Of a stretch of DNA of 28,973 bases, positions 23,338 through 28,973 are shown in pieces. Source of the stretch: Cytophagales bacterium. Its GTDB lineage: Bacteria; Bacteroidota; Bacteroidia; Cytophagales; Cyclobacteriaceae. Within the stretch, counting starts at the first letter, position 1. Each line of letters starts with the position of its first letter. The translations under genes were made by a program, and so were the position numbers. Under the pieces are notes generated by a model. The model did not search any database. It was not told where the DNA came from and saw nothing but the letters and a program-made list of their open reading frames with translations. The stretch spans positions 1 to 28,973 of the forward strand of contig DNZD01000287.1 in assembly GCA_003504855.1 (NCBI GenBank). Direction: 5' to 3'.

Positions 23338-26244
23338 ATGATCAATTTGGAGAGGATACAAATCCGACACGTACTACTCAGTCTTTTGCTGGTTGCCTTG
23401 ACAACCATTTCGAGTATGGCTACCCACCTTCGTGCGGGTGAAATCACTGTGCGGCGCGAGAGTTGCACCAGCCTTACTTTTCTGATCACCATCACCGTTT
23501 ATACCAACACCGGCTCGCAGATCAAGTTTGGTGAGCCCGGCCTGCTTGACTTTGGAGATGGCAGCCAACCCCTCATGCCGCCGACCATTGACAACACCAT
23601 TCGACCTGACCTGGGTCCGGCCATTGGGACGGTATCCTTTACTACGTCTCATACCTATGCGGGTCCTGGTCGGTATGTGATCAGCTACAATGAGCCAAAC
23701 CGCAACGCGGGTATCCTCAACATGTTCAATTCGGTGGAGACTAAGTTCTATCTTGAAACAGTTATCAGCATTGATCCTTTTCTGGGTTGCGACAATTCAC
23801 CACGCTTGCTGGTGCCACCCATCGACAAGGCCTGCCGCGGCGCAGCCTTTTATCACAACCCCGGCGCTTATGATCCGGATGGGGACAGCCTGTCGTATGA
23901 GTTTACCATCCCCAAGCGCGAAAAAGGTATTGAGGTAAATAATTACCGCAAGCCCAATGCAAAAGAATTCTATGATAAGATCGGTGTCAATTATTCAACC
24001 GCCAACGAGAATGGTAATGGCCCTCCCGGATTTACCATCAATCCCGTAACCGGTACCATCATCTGGGATGCTCCTGGTCAGGCGGGTGAGTATAACATTG
24101 CATTCATCATTAAGGAATGGAGGAAAACTAATGGCGTATGGATCAACCTTGGTTACGTGACCCGCGACATGCAGATCATTGTTGAGGATTGTAAGAACCG
24201 TCGCCCTGAACTTCAGGTTCCGCCGGATATTTGTGTGGTGGCAGGCACGAAGGTGACTGCGGATATTTTTGGTACAGACGCAGATTTTGACAGTGTGAAG
24301 ATTGAGGCATTCTCACAGATACTGAATCAAAATGTAATCCCTGCATTTGTAGGAGCAGCTACGTATGTTCCCAATCCTCCAAAATACCAGGCGACAGGAC
24401 CTTCCAAGATTGCCAAACTGTCACTCACCTGGAATACCCAGTGTATTCATGTGAAGGAACAACCCTATCAGGTAGTATTTAAGGTCACCGACTTTCCGAA
24501 GAATGGACCGAAGCTGGTGCAATTCAAGACCTGGAACATTCGCGTGGTAGGTCCTGCGCCCAAGTGGAAAGATGCGGCCGTACCACCTAATAAACGAACG
24601 GCTAACCTGGAGTGGAACCCCTATGCGTGCAACAATGCTCAAACCATGGAGGTATGGCGTCGCGTAGATCACATAGCGTACACACCACCACCTTGTGTTA
24701 CCGGGATTCCTGATTTTCTCGGTTTTGTAAAAATAGCAGAGGTGCCTATTGCACAGTCCAAGTACACTGACACCAATGGTGGCAAGGGCCTGGCGGTTGG
24801 CGCACAGTATTGCTACCGGCTTGTAGCTGTATTCCCATTGCCTTCGGGTGGCACGAGTTATGTATCCAGAGATACTTGTCTGGCGCCGATTAAAGTGAAT
24901 GCGCCCATTATCACCAATGTCACCATTGATAAGACTGATCAAAAGGCAGGACAGATTACGGTAAAGTGGAGATCACCCTATGAAATAAATAAAGTCCAAT
25001 TTCCGCCGCCATTTCATTACAAAGTTATCCGGTCAGTCGGGTTCACAGGCACTGCTTCGGCCACTACTCCACATCCCGGCACCCTTACAGATACTACGTA
25101 TGTTGATACAGGGCTTAATACCGCAGAGAGCGTCTATAACTATCGCATAGCCCTGTACGATAACAACAATACGTTGATTGATTCATCGGCCGTGGCTTCG
25201 TCAGTGCGGCTGGAAACGCAGTCATTGTTCAAGCAAATTCGCCTAAATTGGATTGCCAATACGCCGTGGACAAACCAAAGTCAGAAATACCCGCGACACC
25301 TGATTTACCGGGGTGATCAGGGAACGCCTGAAAGTCAAATGACATTAATTGACAGCGTAAATGTTTCATCAGGACGGTTCACCTACCTGGATTCAGGACA
25401 ATACAACAAGACGCCATTGGTGAACTCCAGGGTGTACTGCTATCGCGTGATGACCCGGGGTAGCTACGGCAATATCAAAGTGAAGGAGCCGCTCAACAAC
25501 TTCTCTGAAATCATCTGCGCCCAGCCTGACGATAAAACTCCACCCTGTCAGCAGGTGTTATCGATCAAAGGGACACCCTGTGATCAGTTTATTGCCAGCC
25601 AGGCCTGCGGGCAGAATGTATACAGCAATACGGTCACCTGGAAGAAACCCACTGACCAGGTTTGCCGCGACGATATCAAGTCCTATAATGTATATGTAGC
25701 CACCCAGTTGGGGGCCGATTTTCTCCTGTATGCAGAGAACGTCAGGGACACCTTCTTCATTGACTCCAACCTGCCTTCGTATGCCCGGTGCTACAAAGTG
25801 TCAGCAGTTGACAGGGCAGGGAACGAGAGTATTTTGAGTGAACAATTTTGCTTTGACAATTGCCCGAACTACGAGTTGCCCAATGTATTCACCCCCAATG
25901 GCGACAACTGTAATGAGAAGTTTAGTGCTTTTGGAAAAGATATAGCGATTGATGAAAACGGAAATGGACCCTGTGGACCTGTTGATGAGATCGCCCTGCG
26001 GTCCAAATGTGCCCGCTTTGTAGAGAGCGTCACGTTTACAGTGAATAACCGGTGGGGTAAAGAAGTGTACTCGTATCAGTCCGGTGGAGAACGCACGATT
26101 TATATCGACTGGGACGGCAAGGATAACAACGGCAAAGACCTGGCGGCAGGTGTGTATTATTATAATGCCAGGGTCACCTTTACGGTCGTTGATCCCTCGA
26201 AGAAGACCAAAGATATCCACGGCTGGGTGCAGATCATCCGCTGA
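23338..26244 (+). CDS. large secreted protein with gliding-motility/T9SS type B C-terminal domain
   Basis: This 968-residue protein is predicted to be exported by Sec and then moved across the outer membrane by the type IX secretion system. A signal peptide (about 1-29) is followed by THLRAGEITVRR, the usual opening of this Bacteroidota family. Next come PKD/cadherin-like segments (for example YDPDGDSLSYEFTIP near 178-192) and, from about 410 to 830, fibronectin-III-like repeats with paired cysteines. The last 127 residues start PNVFTPNGDNCNEKF and contain FTVNNRWGKEVY and GWVQIIR, which mark the CHU_C / type B sorting domain. That domain carries an extra loop with two Cys (DENGNGPCGPV, then RSKCARF). 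The likely role is surface adhesion or a cell-surface filament component; no catalytic motif is seen. It stands alone with its own promoter. Confidence 0.88.
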   Translation: MINLERIQIRHVLLSLLLVALTTISSMATHLRAGEITVRRESCTSLTFLITITVYTNTGSQIKFGEPGLLDFGDGSQPLMPPTIDNTIRPDLGPAIGTVSFTTSHTYAGPGRYVISYNEPNRNAGILNMFNSVETKFYLETVISIDPFLGCDNSPRLLVPPIDKACRGAAFYHNPGAYDPDGDSLSYEFTIPKREKGIEVNNYRKPNAKEFYDKIGVNYSTANENGNGPPGFTINPVTGTIIWDAPGQAGEYNIAFIIKEWRKTNGVWINLGYVTRDMQIIVEDCKNRRPELQVPPDICVVAGTKVTADIFGTDADFDSVKIEAFSQILNQNVIPAFVGAATYVPNPPKYQATGPSKIAKLSLTWNTQCIHVKEQPYQVVFKVTDFPKNGPKLVQFKTWNIRVVGPAPKWKDAAVPPNKRTANLEWNPYACNNAQTMEVWRRVDHIAYTPPPCVTGIPDFLGFVKIAEVPIAQSKYTDTNGGKGLAVGAQYCYRLVAVFPLPSGGTSYVSRDTCLAPIKVNAPIITNVTIDKTDQKAGQITVKWRSPYEINKVQFPPPFHYKVIRSVGFTGTASATTPHPGTLTDTTYVDTGLNTAESVYNYRIALYDNNNTLIDSSAVASSVRLETQSLFKQIRLNWIANTPWTNQSQKYPRHLIYRGDQGTPESQMTLIDSVNVSSGRFTYLDSGQYNKTPLVNSRVYCYRVMTRGSYGNIKVKEPLNNFSEIICAQPDDKTPPCQQVLSIKGTPCDQFIASQACGQNVYSNTVTWKKPTDQVCRDDIKSYNVYVATQLGADFLLYAENVRDTFFIDSNLPSYARCYKVSAVDRAGNESILSEQFCFDNCPNYELPNVFTPNGDNCNEKFSAFGKDIAIDENGNGPCGPVDEIALRSKCARFVESVTFTVNNRWGKEVYSYQSGGERTIYIDWDGKDNNGKDLAAGVYYYNARVTFTVVDPSKKTKDIHGWVQIIR

Positions 26245-26299
26245 CGGTTGGGCGGGAGGCTTTCGCCTGCTTATCTTTCTGACCTAAAACGAAGCCTCG

Positions 26300-27172
26300 A
26301 TGAAAGCCTATGTATTTCCCGGTCAGGGAGCCCAATTCACCGGAATGGGCAAAGACCTGTATGACACCAATCCCAAAATTAAATCCCTGTTCGATCAGGC
26401 CAATGCCATCCTTGGATTTCGCATAACCGACACCATGTTTGGGGGTACGGCTGATGAATTGAAACAAACCAACGTAACACAGCCTGCCGTATTTATACAT
26501 TCAGTTGCCGTGGCCTTGTCGCGCGAAGATGCTGCTCCCCAAATGGTGGCGGGACACTCCCTGGGGGAGTTCTCTTCACTGGTAGCCAACGGTACCCTCA
26601 CTTTTGAAGATGGCTTAAAGTTGGTGGCCAAACGCGCTGCCGCCATGCAGCGTGCCTGTGAAATCAATCCGTCGACCATGGCAGCTATCATGGGTCTGGA
26701 TGATGCTAAGGTAGAAGAAATCTGCGCCGCCATCACCGATGAAATCGTGGTGGCTGCCAACTATAACTGCCCTGGTCAATTGGTCATTTCCGGTTCCATG
26801 AAAGGTATTGAGATCGCCTGTGAAAAGATGAAGGCAGCCGGTGCCAAGCGTGCGTTGCCCTTGCAGGTGGGTGGCGCGTTCCATTCACCGTTGATGGAGC
26901 CAGCGCGGGAAGAGTTGGCGAAAGCGATCGAGTCATCACATTTCAGTACACCCACTTGTCCGGTCTATCAGAATGTCAATGCGCAGCCCTCTGTTGATGT
27001 GGCTACCATCCGCAAAAACCTGATTGCACAGCTTACTTCGCCGGTGCGCTGGACCCAGTGTGTGCAGGCCATGGTCAAAGACGGTGCCAAGCTGTTTGTG
27101 GAATGTGGTCCTGGAAAAGTATTACAGGGATTAGTGAAGAAGATTGAGCCTGGTGCAGAGGTGGGAAGTTAG
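26300..27172 (+). CDS. fabD: malonyl-CoA:ACP transacylase
   Basis: This 290-residue enzyme moves the malonyl group from CoA to acyl carrier protein, feeding FabH and the elongation cycle. The active Ser87 is in GHSLGE (85-90), Arg112 in the KRAAAMQ segment binds the malonyl carboxylate, and His195 is in GGAFHSPLM. The N-terminus AYVFPGQGAQFTGMGKDLY is typical. Length is slightly below the common 300-310. A one-mismatch promoter box (TATCTTTC, 26272-26279) with TTG 21 bases upstream (26248-26250) may drive it separately from the large secreted protein. It is not linked to the fabH-acc cluster 15 kb away. Confidence 0.96.
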   Translation: MKAYVFPGQGAQFTGMGKDLYDTNPKIKSLFDQANAILGFRITDTMFGGTADELKQTNVTQPAVFIHSVAVALSREDAAPQMVAGHSLGEFSSLVANGTLTFEDGLKLVAKRAAAMQRACEINPSTMAAIMGLDDAKVEEICAAITDEIVVAANYNCPGQLVISGSMKGIEIACEKMKAAGAKRALPLQVGGAFHSPLMEPAREELAKAIESSHFSTPTCPVYQNVNAQPSVDVATIRKNLIAQLTSPVRWTQCVQAMVKDGAKLFVECGPGKVLQGLVKKIEPGAEVGS

Positions 27173-27253
27173 GTTAACTAAATTCATCCCTATTTCCTGA
27201 CAATCGTGTGTTCTGAAAACCGGGGAGTTGCTTCAATGCGGTATGGTTTTTGA

Positions 27254-27288
27254 TAGGTGTCCTACACCTATTAGGTGTAGGACACCTA
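27254..27288. repeat. nested perfect palindrome (REP-like)
   Basis: Two 17-base arms (27254-27270 and 27272-27288) are perfect reverse complements separated by one T. Each arm is itself an inverted repeat, TAGGTGT-CCT-ACACCTA and TAGGTGT-AGG-ACACCTA, so the heptamer and its complement occur four times in 35 bases. The DNA or RNA could fold as one long hairpin or as two small ones. There is no T-run, so it is not an ordinary terminator. It lies 81 bases after fabD and 24 bases before the next ATG. Confidence 0.85.
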
Positions 27289-27312
27289 GATCGCGGTAAC
27301 AATGCGAACCAG

Positions 27313-27888
27313 ATGAATATGCTGAACTGGCTTTTCAAATTAAGTGCTCCCTGGAAAGCATTGTTGTTCTATGGTATTCCGCTCATTCAATTCCTGGTCG
27401 ATCGTGCCGGTGGACCGGGCACCAGGGTCGGAGGGTTTGTATTCGGATTTTTCCCCAGTGCCTTACTGTATTTGCTATGGCTGCTGGTGATACAAGTCAA
27501 TTTGGGACAAAACGTATCCCGATTTATTCTGAAGCAATACAGCTTTCGCTTTGTTCGCTATGAGTTAATTGCGTGGATTGGATTTTTTATGCCCTTTCAG
27601 TTGTGGTGGATCCACATGCTGCTGGATAGTTCCGTTGATTGGAATCCTTTGGTGCTTCCTGTAGTCGGGATGCTGAGCCTGGTCTTCTTTTTTCTGCTGT
27701 TACATTGCTTTTTGTCCCTCGCGAAGATTATTGCCTTACTCAATAAGCAAACAGATAAGCCTTCATTTGCCCAATATGGTCCTGTATTCTATTATTTTTT
27801 ACTGGGACCATTTACCATCTGGTTCCTTCAGTCACAGGTGATTCTGGCAAGTAAGAACAGGTGGAGTGATTTTACCCAATACAATTAA
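27313..27888 (+). CDS. five-helix membrane protein of unknown function
   Basis: I do not recognise this 191-residue protein. About five hydrophobic helices are visible (12-29, 41-62, 84-104, 113-142 and 157-177), with the third rich in Trp and Phe and a basic loop FILKQYSFRFVRYE between helices two and three. It is an inner-membrane protein with no evident transport or catalytic signature. The ATG at 27313 is chosen; a second ATG two codons on (27319) is equally good. The frame runs back to a TTG at 27250, but that stretch covers the palindrome and gives no sensible protein. The SRPBCC gene begins 37 bases after it, on the same strand. Confidence 0.75.
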   Translation: MNMLNWLFKLSAPWKALLFYGIPLIQFLVDRAGGPGTRVGGFVFGFFPSALLYLLWLLVIQVNLGQNVSRFILKQYSFRFVRYELIAWIGFFMPFQLWWIHMLLDSSVDWNPLVLPVVGMLSLVFFFLLLHCFLSLAKIIALLNKQTDKPSFAQYGPVFYYFLLGPFTIWFLQSQVILASKNRWSDFTQYN

Positions 27889-27925
27889 TGCCTCACCAGG
27901 AATACATTCCTTATTTATCGAAAGA

Positions 27926-28360
27926 ATGACTTCAGCAAACCGTACCCTTCACCATACCAGACCCTTCCCCGTTTCGTTGGATGCCATGTGGAAGGCCTGG
28001 ACAGACCCATCTCAAATCGCCGCATGGTGGGGACCTCATGGATTTACAAGTTCCATTCATACCATGGATGTTCGTAACGGTGGGGAGTGGAGACTAACCC
28101 TGCATGGTCCGGATGGTACCAATTACCCCAACCGAAGTGTTTACCTGGAGATCATCCCGCAGGAGAAAATAGTATTCGAACATTTCAACCCGCATTTCCT
28201 CACCACCGTCTTATTTGAATCAACGGATCAAGGCACGGTTGTGGATTGGTCCATGGTGTTTGATACGGAGGGGATGTTTGATATCGTCGTCAAAGCCCAC
28301 AAAGCCGATGAAGGACTGGTGCAGAATCTGGATAAACTGGGTAAGTTTCTAATGCCTTGA
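27926..28360 (+). CDS. SRPBCC / AHSA1-type ligand-binding domain protein
   Basis: This 144-residue soluble protein has the START-like fold of the AHSA1 group. The hallmark segment AMWKAWTDPSQIAAWWGP follows the first strand, and GGEWRLTLHGPDG and EIIPQEKIVFEHF are further family motifs. The C-terminal helix is DEGLVQNLDKLGKFL. Such proteins bind hydrophobic ligands or act as stress-related modulators; the ligand cannot be inferred. The ATG at 27926 is chosen over a GTG at 27866 that lies inside the upstream gene. The acetyltransferase gene starts eight bases after it, so the two are probably co-transcribed. Confidence 0.85.
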   Translation: MTSANRTLHHTRPFPVSLDAMWKAWTDPSQIAAWWGPHGFTSSIHTMDVRNGGEWRLTLHGPDGTNYPNRSVYLEIIPQEKIVFEHFNPHFLTTVLFESTDQGTVVDWSMVFDTEGMFDIVVKAHKADEGLVQNLDKLGKFLMP

Positions 28361-28368
28361 TCTTGAGC

Positions 28369-28812
28369 ATGGAGCTGGAAATACTTTCTCCCGAGAACTT
28401 TACACCATTCATGAAACTGGTGATTGCCTTGTGGCCGGATTGTTCACCCGAAGAAGAAAGTATCAATTACCAAAATGTAATTGGTTCGAAGGAGGCACAG
28501 TGCTTTCTGGTGAGAGACGGGGATCAGTATGTTGCTTTCCTACATGCTGGCATCCGGCATGATTATGTGGAGGGTTCAGCTGGTTCTCCGGTCGCTTATA
28601 TCGAAGGAGTTTATGTGCTCCCGGAATACCGCCAGCGCGGAGTAGGGAAATTGTTGTTCAGGAGTGCGGAAGACTGGGCCCAACAAAAAGGCTTACGCCA
28701 AATTGCCTCGGACACCGAGGCAGACAATTCACGCAGTATTCAACTCCATCGATCTGCAGGGTATCAGGAAAGCCATATTGTGTGCTTTATCAAAGACCTG
28801 CCAAATACCTGA
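28369..28812 (+). CDS. GNAT acetyltransferase resembling aminoglycoside 6'-N-acetyltransferase AAC(6')
   Basis: This 147-residue GNAT enzyme transfers acetyl from acetyl-CoA to an amine. LWPDCSPEEE near the start, LHAGIRHDYVEGSAGSPVAY in the middle, EGVYVLPEYRQRGVGKLL (about 82-99, motif A with the acetyl-CoA loop RQRGVG) and ASDTEADNSRSIQLHRSAGY follow the pattern of chromosomal AAC(6')-I enzymes such as those of Acinetobacter. That suggests aminoglycoside 6'-acetylation, but resemblance does not prove resistance; the natural substrate may be different. The ATG at 28369 is chosen over an in-frame TTG at 28357 that overlaps the upstream stop. The convergent folK gene ends eight bases away. 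Confidence 0.8.
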   Translation: MELEILSPENFTPFMKLVIALWPDCSPEEESINYQNVIGSKEAQCFLVRDGDQYVAFLHAGIRHDYVEGSAGSPVAYIEGVYVLPEYRQRGVGKLLFRSAEDWAQQKGLRQIASDTEADNSRSIQLHRSAGYQESHIVCFIKDLPNT

Positions 28813-28820
28813 AGCTTTTC

Positions 28821-28973
28821 TTATCCCCATTTTTTAACCTCCAGCATATCTTCGCAACGCGCAAGCAGTTGTTCGATCGTAGTGTGAAGGGCTGGATGTA
28901 CCCATTCTGGAGCCAATTCATTCATGGGCACCAGGGTAAATCTTCGTTCCGGGATAGCGACATGGGGAATCGT
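28821..28973 (-). CDS. folK: folK, 3' end (HPPK), cut by window edge
   Basis: The last 50 residues of 2-amino-4-hydroxy-6-hydroxymethyldihydropteridine pyrophosphokinase are read on the minus strand from the right edge to a TAA at 28821-28823. They begin TIPHVAIPERRFTLVPMNEL and continue APEWVHPALH, matching the conserved (I/L)PHP...ER.F.L.PL.E.AP...HP ending of HPPK. The enzyme adds pyrophosphate from ATP to the pterin in folate synthesis. The start lies outside the window. It converges on the acetyltransferase gene with an eight-base gap and no room for a terminator. Confidence 0.88.
   Translation of the reverse strand, partial: TIPHVAIPERRFTLVPMNELAPEWVHPALHTTIEQLLARCEDMLEVKKWG

Noticed and set aside
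1..28973. CRISPR arrays, tRNA/rRNA genes, insertion sequences, phage or defence genes
   Set aside because: None seen; gaps between genes are all under 300 bases and are accounted for by promoters, terminators or the palindrome.

Overview
The window looks like chromosomal DNA from a member of the Bacteroidota, most likely a Cytophagales-type bacterium. The reasons are a gldA-gldF-gldG gene set, a large secreted protein with a gliding/type IX secretion C-terminal domain, start codons without Shine-Dalgarno sequences, and several copies of the Bacteroidota promoter box TAnnTTTG placed 10 to 30 bases before start codons. Nearly all of it is coding and most genes are housekeeping. I see no rRNA, tRNA, CRISPR array, prophage or insertion sequence.

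Layout from left to right. (1) Minus strand, 1-1594: a periplasmic TlpA-like thioredoxin-fold protein, preceded at the window edge by what may be the first codons of another gene. (2) Plus strand, 1718-7196: the gldA-gldF-gldG ABC transporter genes and a DUF4340 gene, tightly packed, then dnaN and a clean terminator. (3) 7307-7768: a small orphan membrane protein gene boxed in by two terminators. (4) Minus strand, 7822-12269: DUF177 (yceD-like), rpmF, fabH, efp, accB and accC. This cluster joins ribosomal protein L32 and EF-P to the first steps of fatty-acid synthesis. It has a promoter before DUF177 and a terminator-like hairpin between rpmF and fabH. (5) Minus strand, 12391-13835: pdxA and a TerB-like protein. 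(6) Plus strand, 13921-19109: rsmA overlapping an mgtE magnesium transporter, a membrane-anchored pentapeptide-repeat protein, then greA, a HIT protein and a D-threonine-aldolase/D-serine-dehydratase-like enzyme. (7) Minus strand, 19096-23083: a DUF1501 protein, a 79-residue protein, a glycerol-3-phosphate acyltransferase-like protein and gpsA. The last two are consecutive steps of phospholipid synthesis. (8) Plus strand, 23338-28812: a 968-residue type IX-secreted protein, fabD, a five-helix membrane protein, an SRPBCC protein and an AAC(6')-like acetyltransferase. (9) Minus strand at the right edge: the 3' end of folK.

No wholly new multi-gene system is evident. The observations most worth following up are regulatory or structural. 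A promoter in front of greA fires straight into an intrinsic terminator, so greA may be attenuated and give off a short leader RNA. A nested perfect palindrome lies at 27254-27288. EF-P has Asn where the modified Lys or Arg normally sits. A terminator sits inside the rpmF-fabH operon. An acyltransferase has Gly in place of the usual Glu in its FPEGTRS motif. All functions are assigned from reading motifs by eye; no database search was possible.
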